DNA of 64,000 nucleotides from Undaria pinnatifida (GCA_012845835.1 JABAKD010000027.1:13748487-13812486), one strand, 5' to 3'. Shown: positions 22,479-32,906, counted from the first letter of the stretch. Translations and numbers: made by a program. Notes: a model not told the origin generated them from the letters alone.

Positions 22479-22722
22479 CTCTTCGGTTGACTCGCGCAGC
22501 TAGGTAAGCCCGCACGTCGGAGGGCAAGGGACGGTACCGTGTAGGCTGTGCGACCAGAGAAGAGGCAAGTGTTAGTAGCCGGCCAGCGACCCAGCATTAG
22601 GTCGGCTCTCGTGATATTTCTCTTCGGTTGACTCGCGCAGCTAGGTAAGCCCGCACGTCGGAGGGCAAGGGACGGTACCGTGTAGGCTGTGCGACCAGAG
22701 AAGAGGCAAGTGTTAGTAGCCG
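22479..22722 (+). repeat. Exact 103-bp direct duplication
   Basis: 22479-22581 and 22620-22722 are identical by eye (start CTCTTCGGTTGACTCGC, end GTGTTAGTAGCCG), 141 bp apart. GTGATATTTCT lies just before the second copy and again just after it. The identity implies a recent event or an assembly effect. Confidence 0.8.
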
Positions 22723-22985
22723 TGATATTTCTGTCGTTTGTGTCTATTTCTCCGGACGTGCTTGACGAGAATTTGGTTATGTTTGTCGGTCACATCCCAG
22801 CGACAAACCGAAAGGAGTGGGCTGCAATACATTATCACGCAGATAGTATATACAGCGCCCTGGTCCTGCAGGTGACGAGCCAAATATGTAAGAAATGCAG
22901 AATGTCTACCTGGTACTCCGTCGAGTCAGGCGTTGGACAGTATTTCACCGGTAATAAAAAGTGAGAAGATAGACGCATAATACTT
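22723..22985 (+). other. Possible coding fragment, unassigned
   Basis: A + frame open from inside the duplication to a stop near 22964 has a mixed, protein-like composition (LDENLVMFVGHIPATNRKEW, IHYHADSIYSALVLQ). The first ATG is at 22779. Possible donors follow (CAG|GTGACG near 22872, GTAAGA near 22889). I do not recognise it. Confidence 0.2.
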
Positions 22986-22987
22986 AC

Positions 22988-23640
22988 CCAGTCTCCGTCG
23001 AGACGGGCAGACGGGTGTTGACTTATGACGACGTTATTGTTTGTACCCCCCCCTTCATGCTCGAATTGAGAAACCAAAGACAGGATACCTATACCTCGTC
23101 TCCGTCGAGGCAGGCATTTGGTTATTGCTGTACGCGACCGCCGGTCTCTCGGCTTCGCAGGTTTCGCGTACAATCGATGGGTCATGGTTTCAGGTGGGGT
23201 TGATACAGAATACGTACCTAGTCTACGTTGAGAGGGGCGCTGATTTACGTCGCCAATTATTTGTACCCGCCTTCATGCTCGAATTGAGAAACCAAAGACA
23301 GAATACCTACACCTCGTCTCCGTCGAGACAGGCGTTTAGTTATTGCTGTATGCGACCGCCGGTATCACGGCTTCGCATGTTTCGCGTACAATCGATGGGT
23401 CATGGTTTCAGGTGGGGTTGAGGCAGAATACGTACCCAGTCTCCGTTGAGACGGGCGATGATTTATGTCTCCAATTATTTGTACCCCCCCTTCATGCTCG
23501 AATTGAGAAACCAAAGACAGGATAACTACACCTCGTCTCCGTCGAGACAGGCGTTCATTTATTGCTGCATGCGACCGCCGGTATCACGGCTTCGCATATT
23601 TCGCGTACAATCGATGGGTCATGGTCTCAGGTGTGTTGCG
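22988..23640 (+). repeat. ~218-bp tandem repeat, three units
   Basis: TTTCGCGTACAATCGATGGG occurs at about 23162, 23380 and 23600. Each unit also has CTTCATGCTCGAATTGAGAA, CACCTCGTCTCCGTCGAGA and GCGACCGCCGGT. The period is not a multiple of three, so the open frames through it are not a repeated protein. Confidence 0.85.
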
Positions 23641-23659
23641 GTAGATTGGTCTCTCGGGG

Positions 23660-24200
23660 TGCTCTCCCTCCCAAGTCACAGACACAATAATAACCAAGCA
23701 ATTCGAAAGATATCAAACAAATGGTGGAATGTACCCGGCGTAAGTTGAAGATGTTTGACGGAGAAGAAATAGAAAACCCTGTATCTATTGTCAAGGAACA
23801 AGCAGGTAGCACAGCAGTTAGTACATTTCCTGGATATATATGGAGATTTTACAAAGTACGCCTGGGGTTTCGCAAATTAAAATGTATGATAAACGAGACC
23901 ACATGGAAACGTTGGAGGATTACCAAAAATATCCTCATATAGAAACTAGATCGTCTAATAGTTGTAAGTACGCCACCCTCCATTGCCAGCTATGTAGATT
24001 TGCAATTAGATTTTTCAGAAATTGAATTTTTCTAAAATGTAGCAGCAAAACTAGTGAAGGATATGATCAATAATGGGTATAATAGAGTGAACTTGAGGAA
24101 TAAATTACACAGCTTTGAAAGTTCCTTCGATAGATCACCTATCACAAGAACTATAACGGGAGTAAAAAGTCCAAGTGTTCGTGATAAATACTAAGTATTG
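23660..24200 (+). pseudogene. Cluster of coding-like fragments in AT-rich DNA
   Basis: Three short frames in different phases follow one another. About 23745-23850 reads KMFDGEEIENPVSIVKEQAG and on to FPGYIWRFYK. About 23850-23965 reads STPGVSQIKMYDKRDHMETL and on to EDYQKYP. About 24042-24194 reads AAKLVKDMINNGYNRVNLRN and on to a stop. GTAAGT occurs at about 23738 and 23964, and TAG acceptor-like sites precede 24042, so these may be exons of a small-exon gene or a frameshifted remnant. I do not recognise a family. No repeat covers this stretch. Confidence 0.22.
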
Positions 24201-24339
24201 GTTTACAGTGGAAACGGAGATTTGGAATCACATAGACCACGGAAGATATGAACAGGAAAAGGGGATTGGACGGAAGACAGAGAAGTTTAGAAACTACTGT
24301 ATGAAATACTTTAAAATAATGGTACGGTCAATGGTGATA

Positions 24340-24680
24340 GTATGGTTGTTGACACAACTGGCTTTATTGTTGCTATGGTTGTTGCAGCTATTGCTGTTAT
24401 GATGGTGACTGTTATTACTATTGTTAATGGTATGTTGTTTTTCGTATTTCTGTTACGTGTGATTGTCATCATCGTTATAGTTGTTCTGGTTTCATTGTTG
24501 TTATGGTTGTGATTGTCGTTGCTTTTGTTGCTGTTAAGTTGGTGGTGTTCTTGTACTTGTTGCTATTGTTATTGTTGTTATTATTGTTATAATTGCTGTT
24601 ATAATTTCTGTGGTCTGTTGTTGCTGTGGTTACATCTGTTGATGATTTTATGGTTGTTATTGTTATTTAGAAAAATGTAG
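24340..24680 (+). repeat. Degenerate GTT/ATT-rich simple repeat
   Basis: TTGTTGCTATGGTTGTTGCA-type sequence extends ~340 bases. It terminates a + frame in Leu-rich nonsense. Confidence 0.65.
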
Positions 24681-26090
24681 ATTTATCCAAAGGTTAACGG
24701 AGGAATGAAGTTATAAAAACAAACGAGATTAAACGACTGTTGTAATACAGCATCCATGATCCACTGATGGAATATATCATACATCAAACCCCTTAAAACT
24801 ATCTCCTATTTGTAGCGCCTAAGTTAAAAAAAAAAAAAATCATAACATAGTACAATCAAGGAAGGTATTATATACCAATATTCCTGAGAATATTAGTGCA
24901 TTATACCTGAATTGACCGTGAGGGGGAACATTGAAAACCCAAATGTCCCTCACGATTTGGTTAGGAGATACAAAATGATGCATTCCCAACATCTAAGATA
25001 AACTCTAACTTATTTATTTCTCAACAGAACCAACCTCAAGATTGGTAAATGTATGTACTTACCAACAAAACCAACCTCAAGCTTGCGAAAATCAATAATA
25101 AATAACAACATTATGACTGCTGTCCCAAATTATTTACCTCTTACTGTCTAGTACGTACCCATGAAACATAGCCGTGAAACGGATGAACCAATCCTTTTGT
25201 GTTTCCGTTTCGTACACGTGTACTGCAATCAAGATCATGGAAAAACAACTACACAAAAAATAAGCAATGCACTTGTACATTTAGTCAGTATTGGTTCCTT
25301 GCTTCAAGCTTCGTTGTGTGCGGAATCAAAGCTTTGAGCGCTCAGCCTTTTGTGCTTTAGTACCGTCCGGTAGTGACTGAGGGGAACCAGGGAGCTTTAG
25401 TGACATGTTCAAGCGCATTGCTAAGCTGTTCACGTGCTGAAAAACTGAAAGACTTCCTTGATCTGCGGCAAACATACAGGTGAACATTTGGAAATGAAGG
25501 AGTTTAGTGTACGAGTGAATAGAACTGAAAAGAAGTGCGGTCCAAGAAAAACGAGAATGACATGTCATGGATGGGGTACAAGCATTCATATTGGAGCGAC
25601 CATAACAAGTCAAGAAGGACGGGATGGACTGGATATACACTGCTGCTGTGCACTGCCTATACAAGGGAAGTACCGTGAGTATACCACAACATGCTGATGA
25701 TGCTCACTAGTCATGCTCACAACTCGTCGGCTCACAAGTCATGCCCACAACTCGTTGATTTTCCATGATGAGTGGTGCACTTCCAATTCATCGACTCTTC
25801 ATATGACCTGACTCCGTAACCTAGTGCAAAAAGCCAGTGTAATTAACAGGTGAAAAAAATTATTCCCCATGCGCAGGGAATTAACTGCGCATTTTTTTCA
25901 TGAATGACATGACTCAGTAATATAAATGGTATCATATGAAGATTAATATTTAGTGCGATCAGTTACTGCTGCTGTGAACAAAAATCTTTCGTACTATAGA
26001 ATTAAACCGATATAATGAGAGAGCGGAAATAGGGTCATTTATAAAAACATAATTTGTCTTCACACGCACATGATATATGTATGTAGTTAA
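24681..26090. other. AT-rich island, no gene recognised
   Basis: Clearly more AT-rich than the rest of the window. ACCAACCTCAAGMTTGS occurs twice (25029, 25070) and the AACTCRTYGRYT-type motif recurs near 25722-25790. A + frame at 25458-25697 is protein-like in composition but unrecognised. Confidence 0.35.
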
Positions 26091-26092
26091 TA

Positions 26093-26155
26093 TGTTAGGG
26101 TGAAAGCGTATCAATTTAAAACCGTGGGTTCGAGTTTCACAGACTCCCGTTTTTT
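26093..26155 (+). repeat. tRNA-like T-arm remnant, copy 1
   Basis: ATGTTAGGGTGAAAGCGTAT, then CCGTGGGTTCGAGTTTCACAG: a B-box-like GGTTCGAGTT in a partly broken T stem. It matches copy 2 at 26655. No full cloverleaf. Confidence 0.4.
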
Positions 26156-26339
26156 TCTCTCAGGGCGGGACTTTTACATGATATCTAGTAGATCATTACT
26201 ACTGTCTTCATACTCCCGACGTATACCAAAACCCGCCGTTATAGTACAGAAGACAAAAGAATAAGACCACCCCCCCATTGTAGAGAAAACTTACCTACGC
26301 ACTTAATTAACCACAAGTATCAACAACCCTGACCAAGCC

Positions 26340-26655
26340 ATCCATCCGCAAACCATCCACCATAATATGATAGAGCAATATAGTATAGTGGAAACTACAG
26401 ATAGATATAAATGTATAAAATAGATGTGATGTTAGATCTAGCTCAAAATTCCCCACCTGAAAAAGTAAAAATGCCAATACACCAATCATTTTAGAGGAGA
26501 AAAACATTTTTTTTACAAAAGAACAGGACCCCTCCCATTAAGATTTTTTTTCGCCCACATAGTATATTTCAAGTGCCAACAAGCAGCTCGAAAAGATGAG
26601 TATTGACCCGAAATTCGTCGAGCTCACAGCTGGCGTCCTGAAAATATTTTTATGA
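26340..26655 (+). repeat. Diverged D1-type start with its own flank, copy 1
   Basis: This ~310-bp unit is ~75-80% similar by eye to 27060-27370. Shared landmarks are AGTGGAAACTAC, TATAAAATAGATRTGATG, TAGATCTAGCTCAAAATTCC, GTACCAACAA-like and CAGCTYGMAAAGATGAGTAT. ATG at 26596 opens MSIDPKFVELTAGVLKIFL, stop at 26653-26655. The D1 match is confined to the ATG region; the upstream sequence is unrelated to D1. Confidence 0.55.
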
Positions 26656-26712
26656 AATGTTAGAGTGACAGCGTATCAATAAACCCGTGGGTTCGAGTCC
26701 CACAGAGTCATT
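26655..26712 (+). repeat. tRNA-like T-arm remnant, copy 2
   Basis: ATGTTAGAGTGACAGCGTAT, then CCCGTGGGTTCGAGTCCCAC with a perfect five-base T stem around TTCGAGT. D and anticodon arms are not canonical. It probably belongs to a tRNA-derived repeat. Confidence 0.45.
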
Positions 26713-27055
26713 TTTTTTTTGGGGGGGGGGAGTAGCATTAAATTAGACTTTTATTCTCGAATGCTGTATTAATATTAACATAAATATTAGATAGCTAGTA
26801 GTCTAATACTCTATATTTTATTATTATTTCATTTGCCATCTGACAATCAATGTATGTAGCGTGAGTGTCAAAAACCATGAACATGATGAAAGAACACAAA
26901 ATCCAGATGAAAGCGTGAAACGATGTTTCCAACAACCAAAAACCACGAATACTAGATGTACCTCCAATTTTCATGGCCCTGCCCCCTCCAGCCGCAAGGG
27001 CCAAGTCCTCCCCCCCATATTGGTACTCCTCCCGATAACAAAGCGGGGGAAAAAA
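26713..27055. other. AT-rich, unassigned
   Basis: Small frames on both strands, nothing recognised. Confidence 0.3.
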
Positions 27056-27059
27056 CAAA

Positions 27060-27370
27060 ATAAACCACCCAGTAGCACCATACATATGATAGAGCTGTAT
27101 AGTGGAAACTACAACAAACAGTAATGAATTTATAAAATAGATATGATGCTAGATCTAGCTCAAAATTCCCCATCTAAAGTAAAAAAACCAACACCAACCA
27201 TTAGAGTGAGTGGTGGAGAAAAAACAAAACATACGTAAAGTTCCAATAAAAAACTCACCCGCACGTCCGCATATTACAAGTACCAACAACGCAGCTTGCA
27301 AAGATGAGTATTGACCCGAAATCCGTCCAACTCACGGCTGACGTCCTTACTAAAATATTTTTTTATAAAA
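27060..27370 (+). repeat. Diverged D1-type start with its own flank, copy 2
   Basis: Partner of 26340-26655 with the same upstream landmarks. Unlike copy 1 its frame continues past the block, described in the next entry. Confidence 0.55.
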
Positions 27371-27534
27371 CAGTAGAACAGAGCAGATACCGTCGCAATG
27401 GATATTTATCCCTTGAGAGCTCTACAACAACAGCTCTAATTTTTTTTTCAAGCTCTAATTGTTGCGGGGAGTATAATTCAATCCATTATTATTGTTGTAC
27501 CACTGTAACACTTGTACCCACAGCAGCAGCTTAG
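27304..27534 (+). CDS. Candidate start exon, D1-type N-terminus
   Basis: ATG at 27304 opens a 76-codon frame starting MSIDPKSVQLTADVLTKIFF. The first ~14 codons align with MSFDEIFDLTAGV of the D1 block: Met, Ser, Asp, Leu, Thr, Ala and Val are kept while the DNA around them is diverged, a pattern expected of protein-level constraint. The rest of the frame is Ser/Tyr/Cys-rich and may be intron read-through. The function is unknown, and no downstream exon was found. Confidence 0.25.
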   Translation: MSIDPKSVQLTADVLTKIFFYKTVEQSRYRRNGYLSLESSTTTALIFFSSSNCCGEYNSIHYYCCTTVTLVPTAAA

Positions 27535-28090
27535 CATCAGCAGCAAGCAGCAGCCAGCAAGGCCTTGCAGCCACGGGTCAAGCCATCCCTGCCACCACCA
27601 CCACCTGGTTGTCCACCATCATCCCCAAGGTCGGTACGGTTACCAATCCCGCCTAGGTGCGGTATATGCGCGGGCAGTGCCGTGTAGTATCTATCTTGGT
27701 CTGTGCCTGTTTGTGTTCCTGCGCTGCGTTATGCCGCCCCCCCGCCGCCGCCGTCTTTTTTTATAAAAGAAAGCTGGCATGGTCTGTCTCCGAAACAAAA
27801 TATATATGTCAACCCAAAAAGCATCCGTTTCATCGGGGTTCTCTGAGATTTTTAACGATTGACCGTGGGGACTGACCACACATCACCGAGGCAGGTGGGT
27901 GCGTGACGTGAAACCAGACACATGTGCGGAGATGGCACTTGCTCGTCGTGTCATATGCGATATATGGACAGAGCAGTCACAGCGCACGGAAAAAATTCCG
28001 TATGTACGCGACATGACTGTAAAATAAAAGTAAATGGAAAGAAAGATGAGGATGGGCTAATAATTCTGAAGAAAAAAAAACGCTTTCTGA
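27535..28090. other. Unassigned
   Basis: CAG-rich near 27521-27555 and CCG-rich near 27730-27755. The frames here are short. Confidence 0.3.
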
Positions 28091-28094
28091 CGAC

Positions 28095-28365
28095 GTGATT
28101 CTTCCGGCAAAATCCATCAGGGACGTGCCTGCTGTGTGGACTGCGTGTCTGCCGTGTGGTCTGCTGTGTTGTCTGCTTTTTTTGCGCGTGTTGTGTGGCC
28201 TGGTGCGATGGTCTAAAATGCTCTGTGGTGTTTGCGCCGCTGTTTCAGGTTTCGGAATGGGTTTCTGGGTGTGTGGTTCTGGAGGCGGCTCGAGTCGTGC
28301 ACGTTATTATTTGCAAGTGCGTCGTGCAAAGAGGGGCAGCCGTCTTACGGTTGCTTGACCGATGT
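28095..28365 (+). repeat. R5 repeat with open frame
   Basis: Second R5 copy, opposite in orientation to 21140-21405. ATG at 28218 opens MLCGVCAAVSGFGMGFWVCG and continues SRARYYLQVRRAKRGSRL, matching the other copy without indels. A longer frame from 28095 is Cys/Leu-rich because of TGTGTTGT-type DNA. Confidence 0.55.
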
Positions 28366-28880
28366 CCGAAATCCCATGATGACACCGGCACAACGCCCCC
28401 CCTCCCCTCCATGATGAGATAGGGGGCCTCATTTATTGTTCTTGTTTTTTCATTTTTTTTCTTGTTCCGCTCTCTCATCTATTTTTATCTTCGCAACTCT
28501 TCTTCCTGCTACTTCTCCGTCTCTACTATTATTAGACATAACTCAGATCCGAGAAGCAGGGGCTCTTCTCCCCCCTCCCCGCCTTCTCCCCCCTCCCCGC
28601 CTTCTCCCCACTTCTGCTGTGCGTGCCTGTGCCTTCATTGCGAAAAAGGCTTCAGCCCGTTTTCTTCTCTCCTCGTCGATTCTTATCCAACTGCGTACGT
28701 ACCAGGCACATGTCTTATGGTATGTTGATAATAATATAGCCACAACTAAACGGTAGTCGTCACATCCGAATCGTTTTTTTTTTTTTTTTAATTTGTTCCT
28801 TCCTTGGTTAGTCTAGTCGTTTATTTTTTTTTATTTTTTTTAAACTGGGGTGCCCGATTGTTTCGTGTGCTGGCTATACT
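28366..28880. other. Unassigned, pyrimidine-rich
   Basis: A short tandem CCTCCCCGCCTTCTCCCC occurs near 28575-28610, with T runs at 28773-28790. No gene recognised. Confidence 0.3.
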
Positions 28881-28884
28881 TGCA

Positions 28885-29098
28885 TAATTTCGTTTCGTGC
28901 CCGCCATCTTGGCCTTGCACATGACCAAATCACTTTGTTGTTTGTTGCATTTGAATCGTGTACCTCTGTCTGTCTCGTAGGTGGTGACCACAGGGCTCAT
29001 CTCTGTATAGATAGATAGGGCATCATCGGCACGGATAATGGTTGTGCTGGATGTACATGGCTGAAAATATCAGTTTCATGTGAAGAACGCACACCTGG
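28885..29098 (+). repeat. R1 dispersed repeat
   Basis: GACCAAATCACTTTGTTGT, TCTCGTAGGTGGTGACCAC, GGGCTCATCTCTGTATAG, GGCACGGATAATGGTTGTGC, TGGATGTACATGG, ATATCAGTTTCATGTGAAGA. Confidence 0.55.
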
Positions 29099-29112
29099 AA
29101 TTTTTTTTTTTT

Positions 29113-29391
29113 TAGGTCAGTTTCGTGAGTTCGAGCCCCGCCGAGAGGATACTCGTATAAATTCGTTGGGACTTTTTCTTGTGCACAAATTGACTTGCGG
29201 AAAGCGCGAGAGCGTGAGTGAATTAGCAACACTCGATGAAAAATCGACAAGCAGAGGGATTGCTGAACCCTATGCGCGCGATAAAAGTTGAAGGCAAGAA
29301 CCGGGGGGAAATAAGGGACGACACCTGTGACCACGGCTTGTCCAGAAGCTGGAAAGTAAAAATGTGCAAAAAAAAAAAAAAAAAAAAAAAA
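29113..29391 (+). mobile_element. S1 SINE, 5'-truncated
   Basis: It begins at AGGTCAGTTTCGTGAGTTCG (B box region), so the A box is missing and it abuts a T run. The body has ACTCGTATAAATTCGTTGGG, GACTTGCGGAAAGCGCGAG, CACTCGATGAAAAATCGAC, GGGATTGCTGAACCC and CACGGCTTGTCCAGAAGCTG, with a pure A tail (~24 A). Confidence 0.7.
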
Positions 29392-29544
29392 TACTCCACG
29401 GCTAGTACGAGGTACTAAATATTATTAATACTACCAAAAATACGTACACTGTAACCTAACGGGATCCAAACAACATCGAAACAATATTCGACTATATGTG
29501 TACGTATAGCCTACACTCTACTTGTTGTTTTCGATCACTAAGAT

Positions 29545-30030
29545 ACACTACAACGAACAGCTGTGCGAGATCGAATATTTCGTCGAAACTCATCCTTGCA
29601 AGCTGTGTGTGATACTCCAATCGCGCGTATTACTGGATGTGTGCCCTCGCCAAGGATGTAGGTCGGCGACTCCCCTTGGAACTACAGTGCAGCTTGTACC
29701 AGGGTCAACAGGGTGAGACGTTAATCAATCTGTGCGCGGAAACAAGAAAACCCGTTTTTGAGGGAGACAAAATCTGACGGCGCTGTGGAATGCATCATCA
29801 TTCATTCGGTTTATTATGTATACACCGTATGTAGTCGTATGACCGATGAGGGGAGGGCGGGTTTTTTATAGGGGGGGGGATTCCCGCATTTGTAGGTGGC
29901 ATAAATCAATAGGAGGAGCTTACTATACTCGTGGTGCTATAGGTGTAGGCGATATGGGGGGGGTTGTTTGGGGACGGGGAGGAGGTTAATTGGAACTTGA
30001 AGACGACCATACACCTGAATTGGAGCTACT
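29545..30030 (-). repeat. D1 element copy
   Basis: On the minus strand, ATG at 29593 opens MSFDEIFDLAQLFVVVYLSD, so the frame shifts out of the conserved sequence after DL. The upstream flank (GGGGAGTCGCCGACCTACA, CACCCTGTTGACCCTGG, CGCGCACAGATTG) is conserved. The far end has GTGGTGCTATAGGTGTAGGC as in the 8155 copy. Confidence 0.6.
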
Positions 30031-30570
30031 GCGTGGATGGCTCGAAAGGTAAATAGGTGTCGTGGGTATAGTGTTTATAATTCTGGCCCGGGTTTTCAGT
30101 TTTGCTGGGCTGGCGGGGGAGGGGGGAGGGTGTTTGTGGGTGTATCAGGGGGGTGCGGGGTGGGGGGGGGGGGGGGGGGGGGGGGGGCGGAGGTGGATGT
30201 GCGAGCAAAAGATTCTACTTGTGCGTGCTAAATGCAGATGCCCTGTAGACTAGTCTATATCTTCCACCTGTAAATCTTCGCATTTATTCTGTCTTCTTCT
30301 CTCCCTGTATAGTCTAGACGTAACTCAAACCCGGGCTCACTAACCGGGCTCTTCTTCCCCCCTCCCCACTACACGGCACACGACGCGCCTTCGTTTTTGT
30401 CGCCAGAAGGACTCAGCATTTTTTCCCCGCGCCGACTCCGGGTCGAATCAGTCGTGTTTGTACCCAAGCTACAAAGCGCTCTCGGCAGTTGTTATTGGTG
30501 TGCCTGGAAAAGCAAAAAACCTCCACGACCAGATTGGAAAACCATGATTAAAACCTTAAAAGTTGGTCGT
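30031..30570. other. Unassigned, with a long poly-G tract
   Basis: The poly-G tract at about 30161-30187 probably belongs to the D1 neighbourhood. No gene recognised. Confidence 0.3.
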
Positions 30571-30603
30571 CGTCGTCGTAGTAGTAGTAGTAGTAGTAGT
30601 AGT
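30570..30603 (+). repeat. (GTC)n/(GTA)n microsatellite
   Basis: Four CGT triplets followed by about ten AGT triplets. Confidence 0.8.
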
Positions 30604-30651
30604 GTTCGAGGTTAACCACTACCAGACCACCGGGGCGACCGGCAGTAGTAG

Positions 30652-30822
30652 GTTAGTCCCTTTATAGTGCCGGTATGTGCACTATAGAGGGAACAACCGG
30701 CACTATAGCGGAAATGGGCACTACTACTCCTTCGCATATTGCCACTCCTTTTGTTTCCATCTGCGCCAAGCGATGATGATTTCACAGGCACTATAGCGGA
30801 CAACCGGCACTATGGAGGGATC
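30652..30822 (+). repeat. R3 repeat, inverted-ended
   Basis: Short GGCACTATAGCGGA and TATAGTGCCGG motifs in both orientations flank a core GCCAAGCGATGATGATTTC, ACAGGCACTATAGCGGAC. The 58058-58232 copy shares core and ends. It behaves like a miniature inverted-repeat element. Confidence 0.5.
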
Positions 30823-30828
30823 ACTACT

Positions 30829-30876
30829 GTTGTTGTTGTTGTCGTCGTTGTTGTTGTTGTTGTTGTTTGTTGTTGT

Positions 30877-30910
<34 letters not shown>

Positions 30911-30975
30911 GTTGTCGATGCTATCGGCGTTGTCGTTGTCGTTGTCGTTGTTGTTGCTGTTGCTGTTGTTGTTCT
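30829..30975 (+). repeat. (GTT)n microsatellite
   Basis: About 145 bases of GTT/GTC triplets. The Val, Leu and Cys runs in translation are artefacts. Confidence 0.9.
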
Positions 30976-31930
30976 ACCGTATTGTTTTGTACAGTATATC
31001 AACCGCGGCTCGACGACGGGGCCAATCCAGACAAAACGGGACAATACGCGAGTTCAATTGCCCCCTCATCGGGGACGTGGTTCGCTTCAAATCCCGGAGG
31101 GAGGTGGATGTCGCGAGGAGAGGAGAGCAGGGGGGGGGGGAACTCTTGAAAAGTCAATCAAGAGACCAAGCCTAACCACCGACCCGGAACCGCGCAAGCA
31201 AGAACAAGCAACCCCCCCCTGGTAACACCGACCAGCCCCCAGACGTGCTTGCAACTCAGTTTATCTTTTGGTATAATAATCAACTTGCTTGGTGAATATA
31301 TAGTCCGTAAATATTATCGAGTGAGGAATATGTCAATACTAGCGTATACACTTAAACTTTGTTCGTGTATATGTATGAGATGTGTGTGCGATCACGGGGA
31401 GAGAAACGGGGGGACCAGGGGGGGGGGCGGGGGAGTCGGAGGTCTTTCGCCCTTTAGCCATTGCTAGAATGTATGCGATACCGGTCCGGTAGAGATATGT
31501 TATTATTATTATTGGTGCTCATAAATTATTTAACTCATCATCATCGCCATGCGCAGTCGGTCGTGTGGTCCGGCGGTAACAGGTGTGATATCCCTTTAGC
31601 GCGGTGTCCCGGGTTAGTGCAGTGGGACAAGCCCTTTCGATTTGTCGCAAGAGTCATCACACGGTAGTAGTCGAAGAGGTTTTGCATTTTATCGGAGGCC
31701 AAACGCTTCTGGCCGGTCTTTGAGAAGCTCTCCTCAAAAGTGGGCAACTGACTGGAGGGCTATACATATATATATGTAGGTGCTGATACTTTCGTGAGTA
31801 TATATTATATACCAGGTACGAAGCATATGTTTATTTTATGATAGACTAAGTCTTGGTCGGGGTGCACGATCGAATAATGCCTTCGAAAATCACAGTTCGT
31901 CCGGGTGAGAAATTTCGTTGAAATCCTCAC
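30976..31930. other. Unassigned
   Basis: Nothing recognised. A poly-G tract lies at 31408-31430 and an ATT run at 31501. Confidence 0.3.
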
Positions 31931-31934
31931 GTTA

Positions 31935-32201
31935 AGACTCGTCCTACGGTAGCCCGCCCCAGCTTTTCTTTGGCGAAGTCGCCGGTTTCAAAACCAGCTC
32001 CCGGGTGTCGTGTCTCCTGAAATACGTTGTCCCTTCAAAACCCCGACGTCATCGATCGATAGGCCTTTGAAGCAGACAAGAAAATGTATGATGATAGATA
32101 CTTTGTTTTCAAGTGCGTCCCTTCCATGTGTCGAGCAGCCATCGAATGTTCGCCGAAGAAAATCGCTGGCCTTAGCGGGGGCTATCGTAGTAGAATCAGT
32201 C
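31935..32201 (-). mobile_element. T2 element
   Basis: Ends AGACTCGTCCTACGGTAGCC and GGGCTATCGTAGTAGAATC. Internal landmarks: GTCGCCGGTTTCAAAACCAG, GTCTCCTGAAATACG, CCCCGACGTCATCGATCGAT, GTCGAGCAGCCATCGAATG. No open frame of note. Confidence 0.7.
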
Positions 32202-32294
32202 TTGAGAGCCCAACAACAAAAAAAATCCGCTTCACTCACACTCCTATCGTGGAATGACTCACTACTATCATAGAGTCGTTCTTATAATGTGATA

Positions 32295-32525
32295 CATTCG
32301 TCACCAAGTGCAAAGCGGAGCCCCCCCCCCCCTCCACGCAAACAGGGAGTTCCGCGCACGGACATTGCTATCATCGAGGCGTGAGGACTTCCGAGATGCT
32401 CGTACGGCATCGGAGTATCCCAAGAACAAAGCGATATTGCTCGGAGTCGCGTTTGATGCTGGCCCGCAAGCGAGGGGCAGGGGTCCACATGCAGACAGAC
32501 ACAGCGCTATTGGGAGGATGAATTC
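32295..32525 (+). repeat. Duplicated segment, partner of 36430-36650
   Basis: Shared order: GTGCAAAGCGG, CAAACAGGGAGTTCCGC, ACGGACATTGCTATCATCGA, GGCGTGAGGACTTCCGAGAT, GGAGTATCCCAAGAACAAAG, GATGCTGGCCCGCAAGCG. Indels of one to three bases between the copies do not preserve a frame, so it looks non-coding. Confidence 0.6.
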
Positions 32526-32620
32526 CTGAACAAAAAAGGGGGGGGAGGGGGGGGGGGGGAAGGACCCACCTTTGTTTCATCGCGTTCGCTCGCGTTTACC
32601 AGAGTCATACAGAGCCTCAG

Positions 32621-32906
32621 ACTGATTCTACGATAGCCCCTCCCCAAAAAACAGCGATTTTTTCGAACGAAGGTTTCACGACTTCTCGGCACAAGGAAGA
32701 GTGGTATGAAAACGTAATCGTCAGTGAAAAAAAAAAACTTGCTTGCAAAGGACCGCTACTAGTAGTTCTAGTAGTATCGATCGATTACCGTCGGGATGGC
32801 AAGGGGCATCGTATTTTCGGGAGTCATGGTCGGGAGTTTGGTTTCAAAACCGGTGAATTTCGTCAAATAAAATGTTAGCGTTTGGGGGGGGCTACCGTGG
32901 TAAGAC
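32621..32906 (+). mobile_element. T2 element
   Basis: Ends ACTGATTCTACGATAGCCCC and GGGGGCTACCGTGGTAAGAC. Inside are GCTTGCAAAGGACCG, CGATTACCGTCGGGATGGC, AAGGGGCATCG and GGTTTCAAAACCGG, inverted relative to 31935. It contains a local CTAGTAGTTCTAGTAGTAT repeat. Confidence 0.7.

Noticed and set aside
22988..23640. Tandem-repeat protein over the 218-bp units
   Set aside because: 218 is not divisible by three, so each unit is read in a different frame.
30724..31225. Val/Leu/Cys-run frames
   Set aside because: Translations of the GTT microsatellite.
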